A stretch of DNA of 8,274 nucleotides from Planctomycetota bacterium (GTDB taxonomy: Bacteria > Planctomycetota > Phycisphaerae > Sedimentisphaerales > UBA12454): NCBI GenBank assembly GCA_018828825.1, contig JAHJUV010000098.1, positions 1 through 8,274 on the forward strand, read 5' to 3'. Below, piece by piece: positions 1-6,926 of this stretch. The notes below the pieces were generated by a model. The model saw only the letters and a list, made by a program, of their open reading frames with translations, searched no databases and was not told where the DNA came from. The first letter of the stretch is position 1; every line of letters starts with the position of its first letter. The position numbers and the translations under genes were made by a program.

Positions 1-141
1 CAGAATAAAAGATGCGCCAAAGCGACGCTTAGCTGTTTGTCCAAAAAATTGCAGCCGGGTTTGTCAGCGGTCTGGGCCAAATCATATTCCTACTGTGCGT
101 ATTTTCTGTACAATTTCAGGAGCTTGTCCTGGGCAGGATTT
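1..141. repeat. Left arm of a perfect 141-bp terminal inverted repeat
   Basis: Bases 1-141 are the exact reverse complement of 8134-8274. Identity stops at base 142 (a here, c in the reverse complement of the right arm). This arm holds the last 16 codons plus stop of the TPR lipoprotein gene and its downstream non-coding DNA with a probable terminator. It appears to be the native copy, because the lipoprotein finishes with a natural-looking TPR helix here. The repeat reaches the very ends of the window, so its outer limits are unknown. No transposase, integrase or direct repeat accompanies it. The length equals a standard assembler k-mer, so an assembly origin is likely. Confidence 0.97.
43..74 (-). 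terminator. Probable intrinsic terminator of the TPR lipoprotein gene
   Basis: Read on the minus strand, 16 bases after the lipoprotein stop codon, CAGACCG (74-68) can pair with CGGCTG (57-52). This gives six GC-rich pairs with one bulged A and a 10-base loop, followed by CAA and a run of six T (48-43). A second, weaker stem lies further on (GCGTC at 28-24, GGCGC at 18-14) before a T-rich stretch. The stems are short, so this is a moderate call made by eye without a folding calculation. Confidence 0.45.
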
Positions 142-1082
142 AAATCGAGAGATTTGCTCCAGTACATAAGGGCCTGTTTTTTGTAAGTTTCCGCTTCCGG
201 ATTATCGAAACTCTTGAGGATTCGGTACTTCATCATATACGCGACGCCGAGCCCCTTGTGCGCCCGCCAATCCTGGGGACTCAATTGGACGGCCTTGAGA
301 TATTTCATAGTCGCCATATCGACTTCCCGCATTTTGAGGCACACGAAGCCGAGATATCGCCAGGCCTCTGCGTTTTCCGGCTGAACTGCGACGACCGCAT
401 CGAGCAGTTCCTTTGCCGCCTCGAATTTTTCATCCTGCAGGTACGCTGAGGCAAGGGAAAACATCGTCTGCGGGTCGCTGTCATTCAGCGACATCGCCCT
501 TTCATAGGCTTCAATAGCCATTTCGGTGTCTTTTTGGGCGGTGTATATGTCGCCCATCAGCTTTTCGACTTCGCCATCGGCAGGGTCAAGCTCCTTGGCG
601 GACTGACCAAACTGAAGAGCTGATTCATAATCGCCCATCTTGTAATAAGAACCCGCTGCTCCGCACCAAACTTCGGTGCTCTGGGGGTCGAGTTTGCAGG
701 CCGCGGCATACGCATTTGCCGCTGAGTTGTAATCGTTCATCAGCCAATATGCCTTGCCGAGCTGACGAAAATCCTCGAACGACCACGGATTAATTTCCGT
801 CGCCTTCTGATAAGCCTCTGCGCTTTCGGGGAGCTGATTCTGCTGAAGATGAATATTGCCCATAAGAGAATATGCGAGCGCAAAATCTGGATTTTCTTCA
901 ACCGCCTGCTGCAGACGGTCTATCGCCTGGTTCGGGTCGTTGGACTGACTCAGCGATATCGCATCGACATAAAGAGCTATCGCTTCATCTTTTTTCTGTG
1001 ATTGCTGACAACCCGACAGAAAAGCAACATATAACCCCAGTAAAACCACCCTGAAAACAATACATCTTAATTTTCTCGGCAT
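90..1082 (-). CDS. TPR-repeat lipoprotein
   Basis: The 330-residue product starts with a positively charged, hydrophobic type II signal peptide ending in the lipobox LSGC, so Cys25 should be lipidated and the protein anchored in a membrane facing the periplasm. From about residue 33 to 316 the chain is stacked tetratricopeptide repeats of 34 residues. Clear units begin at 67, 101, 135, 169, 203 and 237, most ending in a Pro-containing motif such as EINPW or LDPQ. The last unit (271-316) carries an insertion of roughly 12 residues. TPR proteins act as scaffolds for protein contacts; no enzymatic motif is visible and the partner is unknown. The start is supported by AGGAAAGGA (1098-1090) 7 bases upstream. 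A perfect-consensus promoter lies about 57 bases before the start. It is divergent from the proS operon. Its last 16 codons lie within the inverted repeat. Confidence 0.93.
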   Translation of the reverse strand: MPRKLRCIVFRVVLLGLYVAFLSGCQQSQKKDEAIALYVDAISLSQSNDPNQAIDRLQQAVEENPDFALAYSLMGNIHLQQNQLPESAEAYQKATEINPWSFEDFRQLGKAYWLMNDYNSAANAYAAACKLDPQSTEVWCGAAGSYYKMGDYESALQFGQSAKELDPADGEVEKLMGDIYTAQKDTEMAIEAYERAMSLNDSDPQTMFSLASAYLQDEKFEAAKELLDAVVAVQPENAEAWRYLGFVCLKMREVDMATMKYLKAVQLSPQDWRAHKGLGVAYMMKYRILKSFDNPEAETYKKQALMYWSKSLDLNPAQDKLLKLYRKYAQ

Positions 1083-1089
1083 GAACTAT

Positions 1090-1098
1090 TCCTTTCCT
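1090..1098 (-). promoter_or_regulatory. Shine-Dalgarno site of the TPR lipoprotein gene
   Basis: On the minus strand AGGAAAGGA stands 7 bases before the ATG at 1082. It is an unusually long purine match to the anti-Shine-Dalgarno sequence and fixes the start. Together with the strong promoter it suggests high expression. Confidence 0.75.
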
Positions 1099-1138
1099 GG
1101 CAGCTAATATTCGGTCCAGCCTTCAATCCTTTGTGGAA

Positions 1139-1166
1139 ATTATACCAGACTAAGAGTCGCTGTCAA
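1139..1166 (-). promoter_or_regulatory. Perfect-consensus sigma-70-type promoter for the TPR lipoprotein
   Basis: On the minus strand the -35 hexamer is TTGACA (1166-1161) and the -10 hexamer is TATAAT (1144-1139), both exact matches to the consensus, separated by 16 bases. A TG one base before the -10 makes an extended -10. The predicted transcript would start near 1132, leaving about a 50-base leader before the ATG. The position, directly upstream of a gene with a strong ribosome-binding site, supports function. No start-site data are available. Confidence 0.82.
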
Positions 1167-1169
1167 AAG

Positions 1170-1198
1170 GTTTTAAGAAAACTTATCCGGCAAAGTTT
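1170..1198. promoter_or_regulatory. Possible operator: small dyads between the divergent promoters
   Basis: Two small inverted repeats lie between the two -35 elements: GTTTT-AAG-AAAAC (1170-1182) and AAACTT-N8-AAGTTT (1179-1198). Placed between back-to-back promoters, they could bind a regulator controlling both directions. The region is AT-rich, so short dyads may arise by chance. No regulator gene is present in the window. Confidence 0.2.
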
Positions 1199-1201
1199 AT
1201 C

Positions 1202-1230
1202 TTGCAAATAAAGGCTTCAGACTATATAAA
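1202..1230 (+). promoter_or_regulatory. Sigma-70-type promoter for the proS operon
   Basis: TTGCAA (1202-1207) and TATAAA (1225-1230) are separated by an ideal 17 bases. The predicted transcription start is near 1237, about 50 bases before the proS ATG at 1288. No other convincing promoter was seen between the downstream genes, whose gaps are at most 17 bases, so this one may drive all five. Confidence 0.6.
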
Positions 1231-1277
1231 TGCGGTACGAAATCGTTTTTTGTGAAACCAGGCAAACTTGCGAAAAT

Positions 1278-1282
1278 AGGGA
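1278..1282 (+). promoter_or_regulatory. Ribosome-binding site that decides the proS start
   Basis: AGGGA stands 5 bases before the ATG at 1288. The alternative in-frame GTG at 1252 has no purine-rich site before it, and its extra 12 residues (rich in Lys and Gly) do not resemble a ProS N-terminus. Confidence 0.6.
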
Positions 1283-1287
1283 AAAAT

Positions 1288-3027
1288 ATGCGATACAGCA
1301 AGGCTTTAATTCCAACCGTCAAGGAAGTACCATCGGATGCGGAGATTCCAAGTCATCAATTAATGATTCGCGCCGGCCTGATGCGCAAGCTTGCCAGCGG
1401 AACATATACATACTTGCCGCTCGGCTGGCGGACTTTAATGAAGGTTATGAACATTGTCCGCGGCCAGATGAACAAAAGCGGCGCACAGGAAATCCTTATG
1501 CCTTCCGTTCAGCCGATGGAGCTGTGGCAGCAGACAGGCCGCAATGTCGATTACGGGCCGACTATGGCGCATTTTACCGACAGGCACGGCAGAGAAAATG
1601 TCCTTGCCCCCACCGCTGAAGAGGTCGTTACGAGCATTGCCGCAGGAGAGATAAATTCCTACAAACAGTTGCCGATAAATCTTTATCAAATCAGCTTCAA
1701 ATTCAGAGATGAATTTAGGCCCCGCTTCGGCGTTTTGCGCTCGCGCGAATTCATAATGAAGGATGCCTACAGTTTTCACGCTGACGAAGGCAGTCTCGAT
1801 GAAACTTATAAAGTAATGTATGAAACCTATAAAAGGATTTTCAGTAGATGCGGCTTGAAATACGCAATCGTTGAGGCCGAATCCGGCGAGATGGGCGGCA
1901 GCGGCTCGCATCAGTTCACCGTACCCTGCGAATCCGGCGAAGATATCATCGTCCAGACCGCCGGCGGCAGTTATGCAGCAAATATCGAAAAGGCCCCTGT
2001 CGATGCCCTGCCTGCCATAAAAACAAATAAACCCCATAAGCCCATCGAGGAAATCCATACGCCCAATCGGAAAACCATCGATGAAATCTGCGAATTTCTA
2101 AAGGCCGGCGCAAAAGAGCTTATCAAAACTCTCGTTTATAAATCCGGAAGCGATTTGATTCTTGCCCTTGTTCGCGGGGATTTCGAAATCAACCCGGAAA
2201 AGCTGCGCTGTACCCTCGGCAAATCCATAGAGCTTGCCGATGAAGATACTATTAAAACGCTGACCGGCGCCGAAGTCGGCTTTGCCGGACCGGTTCAAAT
2301 TACATCGAAAGTTAATAAACTTGTTATCGACCATTCCGTGCTTACTATCGAAAGCGGAATAACAGGAGCGAATAAAACAGATTATCACATCAAAAATGTC
2401 GTCGGCGGCAGGGATTTCCCCGTTGAAGGTAAAAATGTCATAATCGCCGATATACGAAACGCTGTCGAAGGCGACACATACAAAGGCAAAAAACTAACTT
2501 TCAAAAGAGGTATAGAGGTCGGACAGGTATTCAAGCTCGGCACAAAATACAGCGCAAAACTGGGCGCAAAATTCCTCGACAAGGACAGCACCGAAAAACC
2601 CTGCATTATGGGCTGTTACGGTATCGGCATAAATAGAATCGTTGCCTCGGCCATTGAAATATCCCGCGATGATGACGGCATTATCTGGCCGATTAGTATC
2701 GCTCCGTTTGAGGTCATAATCACCCCAGCCGGAAATGCGGAAGAGGTAACTGCTGCTGCCGAAAGTCTTTATAACGAATTTACGGGTGCAAATATTGAGG
2801 TATTGATTGACGACAGAGATGTGCGGGGAGGCGTTAAATTCAAGGACGCCGATTTGCTTGGGATTCCGATTCGCGTGACAATCGGCGCAAAATCAATTGT
2901 TGAAAACAGTGCCGAAATTAAACTCCGGGGCGAAAAAGAAATAACAAAGGTCCCGCTTGCACAGGTAAAGGAAAAAACATTACAATTAATCGAGAGGCTT
3001 AAAGCCGAACTCAATGTGGACGCTTAA
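1288..3027 (+). CDS. proS: Prolyl-tRNA synthetase, bacterial type with editing domain
   Basis: This cytoplasmic class II aminoacyl-tRNA synthetase joins proline to tRNA-Pro using ATP. From ATG 1288 the product is 579 residues, close to the usual length of the long bacterial ProS. The N-terminus (MRYSKALIPT, then SHQLMIRAGLMRKLASG) is typical of the family. The catalytic core shows the motif 1 region EILMPSVQP (about 68-76), motif 2 around FRDEFRPRFGVLRSREF (139-155) and motif 3 around MGCYGIGINR (441-450). Between motifs 2 and 3, about residues 226-390, lies the YbaK-like insertion domain that hydrolyses mischarged Ala-tRNA-Pro. The C-terminal anticodon-binding domain starts near 471 and contains DDRDVRGGVKFKDADLLGIP, where many relatives have RPGVK. 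It is the first gene of the operon; its 3' end overlaps the next gene by 14 bases. A GTG at 1252 could add 12 residues but is the weaker start. Confidence 0.97.
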   Translation: MRYSKALIPTVKEVPSDAEIPSHQLMIRAGLMRKLASGTYTYLPLGWRTLMKVMNIVRGQMNKSGAQEILMPSVQPMELWQQTGRNVDYGPTMAHFTDRHGRENVLAPTAEEVVTSIAAGEINSYKQLPINLYQISFKFRDEFRPRFGVLRSREFIMKDAYSFHADEGSLDETYKVMYETYKRIFSRCGLKYAIVEAESGEMGGSGSHQFTVPCESGEDIIVQTAGGSYAANIEKAPVDALPAIKTNKPHKPIEEIHTPNRKTIDEICEFLKAGAKELIKTLVYKSGSDLILALVRGDFEINPEKLRCTLGKSIELADEDTIKTLTGAEVGFAGPVQITSKVNKLVIDHSVLTIESGITGANKTDYHIKNVVGGRDFPVEGKNVIIADIRNAVEGDTYKGKKLTFKRGIEVGQVFKLGTKYSAKLGAKFLDKDSTEKPCIMGCYGIGINRIVASAIEISRDDDGIIWPISIAPFEVIITPAGNAEEVTAAAESLYNEFTGANIEVLIDDRDVRGGVKFKDADLLGIPIRVTIGAKSIVENSAEIKLRGEKEITKVPLAQVKEKTLQLIERLKAELNVDA

Positions 3028-3550
3028 AAAACCCGCTCCGGTAAAACTGATTATCGGTATTCTCGGCTGTAATGCCGATGCGGTAAATACTGCTGTTGAG
3101 ATGATTAAGGCCAAATTCGGCCCCTGCGACCTCGAAAGCCCGACCTGGCCGTTCAGTCATACGGAATATTATGCCGAAGAGACCGGCGCCGAGATTGTGA
3201 AAAAATTTGTAACGCTCGAAAAACTGTTCGCCCCCGATAAGCTGGCGGCAATCAAGCATAAAACGAATAAAATGGAAATGAAACTTGCCGATATGCTCAC
3301 CGGTGATTTGAGCCGACCCGTTAATCTTGACCCCGGCTATATTGAACCGTCGAAACTCGTGCTCGCAAGTGCGAAAAATTTTTCGCACCGGATTTATATC
3401 GGCAAAAAAATATGGGCCGAAGTAACGCTTATTTACAATAAGGGCCGATGGATGACTTTTGAATATACTTTTCCAGACCATAAGGAAGAAAGGTATCATA
3501 ACTTCTTCAGTCAGGTCAGGGATAAACTCGTTCAGCAATTAAGGGAGTAA
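3014..3550 (+). CDS. DUF4416 family protein of unknown function
   Basis: The 178-residue protein matches the family pattern of DUF4416 as I recall it. It begins with PVKLIIGILG (9-18), followed by WPFSHTEYYAEETG (45-58), KHKTNKMEMK (81-90), RPVNLDPGYIEPSKLVLASAK (101-121), HRIYIGKKIWAEVTL (125-139) and a closing FPDH (153-156). It has no signal peptide or membrane segment, so it is probably cytosolic. The conserved His, Asp, Glu and Lys residues could form an active or nucleic-acid-binding site, but no function is established to my knowledge. The ATG lies inside the end of proS, giving a 14-base overlap with no strong Shine-Dalgarno at normal distance. That suggests translation coupled to proS. 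The length appears full for the family. Confidence 0.87.
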   Translation: MWTLKKPAPVKLIIGILGCNADAVNTAVEMIKAKFGPCDLESPTWPFSHTEYYAEETGAEIVKKFVTLEKLFAPDKLAAIKHKTNKMEMKLADMLTGDLSRPVNLDPGYIEPSKLVLASAKNFSHRIYIGKKIWAEVTLIYNKGRWMTFEYTFPDHKEERYHNFFSQVRDKLVQQLRE

Positions 3551-3554
3551 CTTT

Positions 3555-4658
3555 ATGTCAGAATTGCTCGGCGTATTTTCTGTGCTTTGTTTTCTGTCAA
3601 CATTCATTGTTTCCGTACTGCTGACGATTGTCGCAAAAAAACTCACTGTCAGGTTCGGGCTGCTTGCTCGGCCCCGAAACGACCGTTTTCACAAAAAAAT
3701 TGTTCCCCTTGGCGGCGGCATCGCTATATTCTTTACGATTTTATTTGCCTGCCTGGCCGCAATTGTCCTCGTTAAAATTCTTGTCGCCGGGAATATAACA
3801 GAAATTTGCGGTTGGAATTTCGAAGATTATATTCAAGGCTTCTCATATAAAGCAAGACAGTTGTGGGTAATAATGGGCTGTTCGGCAGCATTGTTTCTGC
3901 TTGGACTGTGGGACGACATTAAAAATCTTAAACCTATACCGAAACTGCTTGCCCAATTCGCAGTCGCTTTCGCGGCCGCATACTGGGGCGACGTCAGGGT
4001 TGAACTTTTTATCGAAAGCAGAATCATTACGTCAATCCTGAGTTCTTTCTGGATTGTTCTTGTTATTAATATTTTTAATTTTCTCGATAATATGGATGGC
4101 GCAAGCGCCGGTATCGCTGTGATTATCTCTATGATTCTATTTATCATTGCCGGTTTTTCGGGTCAGGCTTTTGTTTCCGGCTTTGCAATGATTCTCGGCG
4201 GCACGCTCGTAGGCTTCCTTATATTCAATTTCTATCCCGCCTTAATATTTATGGGTGATGCGGGTTCGCTGGTTATAGGCTTTTTTATCGCTATGCTTAC
4301 GCTCAGAACAACTTATCATCAAATAGACATAAACCATTGGTACGCAGTTCTAGCGCCTCTCGTTATAATGGCTATCCCTCTTTATGATTTCATCAGTGTA
4401 ACTGTCCTGCGAATCAGCCAGCGTAAAAGCCCGTTCGTCGGCGATACACAGCATTTCTCTCACAGGCTTAAAAAACTTGGTCTGACTGAGTTCCAGACTG
4501 TCCTGACGCTTTATTTGGCTACTATTGCTACAGGTTTAGGCGCTGTGGCGCTGACAAAGGCCGTCTGGCCCTACGGACTGCTCATCTTTCTGCAAACTAT
4601 TATGGTCCTCGAAATTATAGTTCTCCTCGAATCTGCTGGTAAAAATGGCAAAACATAA
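3555..4658 (+). CDS. WecA/TagO-like polyprenyl-phosphate sugar-1-phosphate transferase
   Basis: This 367-residue polytopic inner-membrane protein belongs to the glycosyltransferase-4 (MraY/WecA) family, which moves a sugar-1-phosphate, usually N-acetylglucosamine-1-phosphate, from a UDP-sugar onto undecaprenyl phosphate. It therefore starts synthesis of a lipid-linked glycan. Family motifs are complete: HKKIVPLGGG (46-55), the Asp pair in LGLWDDIKNLKPIPK (DD at 120-121), NIFNFLDNMDG (172-182), MGDAGS (233-238) and HFSHR (300-304), the last being the cytoplasmic His/Arg motif that marks WecA-type rather than MraY-type enzymes. About ten or eleven hydrophobic segments are visible. The start is well supported by AGGGAG (3542-3547) 7 bases upstream of the ATG. 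The end overlaps the next gene by 14 bases, and that neighbour is a glycan ligase-like protein, which fits a shared pathway. The exact sugar cannot be read from the sequence. Confidence 0.92.
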   Translation: MSELLGVFSVLCFLSTFIVSVLLTIVAKKLTVRFGLLARPRNDRFHKKIVPLGGGIAIFFTILFACLAAIVLVKILVAGNITEICGWNFEDYIQGFSYKARQLWVIMGCSAALFLLGLWDDIKNLKPIPKLLAQFAVAFAAAYWGDVRVELFIESRIITSILSSFWIVLVINIFNFLDNMDGASAGIAVIISMILFIIAGFSGQAFVSGFAMILGGTLVGFLIFNFYPALIFMGDAGSLVIGFFIAMLTLRTTYHQIDINHWYAVLAPLVIMAIPLYDFISVTVLRISQRKSPFVGDTQHFSHRLKKLGLTEFQTVLTLYLATIATGLGAVALTKAVWPYGLLIFLQTIMVLEIIVLLESAGKNGKT

Positions 4659-6909
4659 TCAAATTAAAAAAGACCGCAGCACGCAGGTATTTTTTATTCT
4701 CTTTCTCTGCATAATTGCCTTCAGATTGAGTTTTACGGAAAATTCTGCTATAGAATCGTTCAGTCTTCAGGGGGTGTTTTACGACAACTTCATCAGTATT
4801 TGTATTTCGGCAATTCTGCTTTTATCGGCAGGAATCTGGCTTGCTGTAACATTTTGCAGTCATAGTTACCGTTATAAATATTCCGGTTTTGAGTTCGGAG
4901 CATTTTTATTTATCATCGCCGCTGTTGTAAGCACATATTTCGCCTCGAACCGAAGGGCCGCAATGAACGATTCGCTCGCGATTATTGCTATTATCTTTTC
5001 AGCGATTGCACTCTGCCGGATTCTTGATTCTGAAACAAGAAGAAAGATTCTGCTCTTTGCTGTTATTGCTATGGGCATTGTAAATGTATATCAGTGCACC
5101 GAGCAGTTTTTCAGCAGTAATAAGGTGATGATTGAACAATACGAAACAGAACCTGAATTTCAGCTTGAAAGACTCGGCATAGAACCCGGCTCGTTCCAGA
5201 ATATGCTTTATGAACACAGGCTTTATTCAAAGGATGTTAAGGGTTTCTTTTCTACCAGCAATAGTGCGGGCAGTCTTTTCAATCTGGCCATTTTTTCTGC
5301 CCTGGCCGTTTTTGGCCCCGGCCTGAAACGGTTCAGAAAAAACCCCTTTAAAGTATTTATCCTGCCAATAACGATACTTCTTATACTATTTTTGGGCCTT
5401 TTGCTCACTGCCAGCAAAGGCGCTTTAATTTCATTTGTCCTGGCTCTTTTTATTCTATTGATTTCGACGGGATTGGCGGATTTTCTCAGGGCCCACAAAA
5501 TATTTATTTTCTCCGTCGCCGCTGCGGGCTTTATCGCAGGAATTTCCCTTATTGTCTCTTATGGTCTTAAACACAACACTCTTCCCGGCGGAAATTCAAT
5601 GCTCGTCAGATGGCAGTATTGGACAGCATCAGCTGCGATGATTACGGACCACTTTTTCACAGGTGTCGGAGGCAGTAATTTCGGCTCATTTTATACCCAT
5701 TATAAGATACCTGAGGCGCTCGAGACTGTCCGTGACCCGCATTGTTTTGTGTTAAACATCCTGTGCAGTTACGGAATAATCGGTTTGGCGGGATTCTGCT
5801 GCGGGCTTTTTGTACCGTTCATCAGGGCGATTAAAAATCTCAAAATATCCCCGCCAGAAAACAAAAACAATCTTCCTGCCCTCGCCCGTTCCTGCGGGAT
5901 ATTTGCAGTTTTGACTCTTCTTTTTCTGAGGCCTCTTGCCATCAGAACCGGATTTTCCACAGATATTGCAGTTGCCATTTATATTTTCGCCATTATGTAT
6001 GCTGCGCCCGTATTCCTGTTCGGCACAACTTTATGGCTTTGCGTAAGAAACAGAAAAAGTTACGATGAGTTTCCCATTTGGACAGCGCCTTTACTTTGCG
6101 GCATATTTGCCGTATTGCTCCATAACCTTATCGACTTTGCGATTTTTGAGCCCGGCATTATGACGGCCTTATGGGCACTGGTCGCCGTGGTCGCTTCGCA
6201 GTCGCTAAATAATCGCTCCGCCGACAAAATCAAAGTCAATCTTCCGCTGTTTAAGATAACAGCTTCGGCGGCTGTGATTGCCGTTTTAACCGCCGCTTTG
6301 CTGCACTTCTACATAATACCTGTCGGAAAAACAGCAGCAAAAATCGAAACGGCAAAACTGCTTTCAGCACACGGCAATTTTAACACAGCTTCAGCAATAC
6401 TCGCCTCTGCTGTTGCCGATGACTCTTTAAACCCTACGCCGCCGGCAATGAATGGCATAACCCTGTTATACCGCTTTAATTCCGATATGACGCAAAATCA
6501 GGATGCCCTGTTCCAGGCTGAAAAAGCCTTCCAAACAGCAATACAAAGAGACCCCGCTGATTTCAAAAATTACGAAAAACTGGCCCAGGTTTACCAGATG
6601 TTGGCCGATGAATATCCTCAACAGCGTCCCGCGTTTCTTGAAAAAGTCTTCGATACCCTCAACCGAGCCGTAAATTTATACCCCGGCTCGGCTGACCTGC
6701 ACTTGACTCTTGCCGATACCGCCCAGCAACTCGGCAAAATTGATTACGCCGTCGAGCATTACAGCCAGGCCGTTGCTATCGAGGACGCCTATCGGCAGCA
6801 GTTCAAAATTATGTATCCCGGCAGAGAAGTTTTCAGCAGGCTCGGCGAAATAAAATACAGATTCGCAAAAGACAGACTCGAACAATTAACTCAGAAAAAG
6901 GAAAAATAA
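4645..6909 (+). CDS. O-antigen ligase-like (Wzy_C) membrane protein with C-terminal TPRs
   Basis: The 754-residue protein has many hydrophobic segments between residues 14 and 560, then a soluble tail. The central Wzy_C region contains LLTASKGALISFVLAL (253-268), VRWQYW (321-326), GVGGSNFGSFYTHY (340-353) and DPHCFVLNILCSYGIIGL (364-381). The spaced Arg322 and His366 resemble the catalytic Arg and His of WaaL-type ligases. Such proteins transfer or polymerise glycans carried on undecaprenyl diphosphate at the outer face of the inner membrane. WaaL, Wzy and PglL-type oligosaccharyltransferases cannot be told apart by eye. The tail, about 565-750, contains TPR-like helices (for example around 620-637, 663-680 and 697-712). 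It should lie in the periplasm if it follows an outward-leading last membrane segment. The start lies inside the transferase gene with a 14-base overlap and only a weak ribosome-binding site, suggesting coupled translation. Confidence 0.85.
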   Translation: MAKHNQIKKDRSTQVFFILFLCIIAFRLSFTENSAIESFSLQGVFYDNFISICISAILLLSAGIWLAVTFCSHSYRYKYSGFEFGAFLFIIAAVVSTYFASNRRAAMNDSLAIIAIIFSAIALCRILDSETRRKILLFAVIAMGIVNVYQCTEQFFSSNKVMIEQYETEPEFQLERLGIEPGSFQNMLYEHRLYSKDVKGFFSTSNSAGSLFNLAIFSALAVFGPGLKRFRKNPFKVFILPITILLILFLGLLLTASKGALISFVLALFILLISTGLADFLRAHKIFIFSVAAAGFIAGISLIVSYGLKHNTLPGGNSMLVRWQYWTASAAMITDHFFTGVGGSNFGSFYTHYKIPEALETVRDPHCFVLNILCSYGIIGLAGFCCGLFVPFIRAIKNLKISPPENKNNLPALARSCGIFAVLTLLFLRPLAIRTGFSTDIAVAIYIFAIMYAAPVFLFGTTLWLCVRNRKSYDEFPIWTAPLLCGIFAVLLHNLIDFAIFEPGIMTALWALVAVVASQSLNNRSADKIKVNLPLFKITASAAVIAVLTAALLHFYIIPVGKTAAKIETAKLLSAHGNFNTASAILASAVADDSLNPTPPAMNGITLLYRFNSDMTQNQDALFQAEKAFQTAIQRDPADFKNYEKLAQVYQMLADEYPQQRPAFLEKVFDTLNRAVNLYPGSADLHLTLADTAQQLGKIDYAVEHYSQAVAIEDAYRQQFKIMYPGREVFSRLGEIKYRFAKDRLEQLTQKKEK

Positions 6910-6926
6910 AAAATACGGAGCAAAAT

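Noticed and set aside
22..32. AAGCG-A-CGCTT palindrome near the left end (also in the right arm)
   Set aside because: A one-base loop cannot form a hairpin, and five-base arms of this kind occur by chance. Nothing nearby suggests a protein-binding site.
1252..1287. Longer proS from the GTG at 1252
   Set aside because: There is no ribosome-binding site before it, the leader would be only about 15 bases from the predicted promoter, and the extra 12 residues do not resemble ProS. The ATG at 1288 has AGGGA and the family's usual N-terminus.
1435..2058. 207-codon open frame antisense to proS
   Set aside because: It lies wholly within a well-identified synthetase gene, has no recognisable domain, and is explained by codon bias of the sense gene.
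3011..3538. 175-codon open frame antisense to nearly the whole DUF4416 gene
   Set aside because: The sense frame has clear family motifs and operon placement; the antisense product shows no family pattern.
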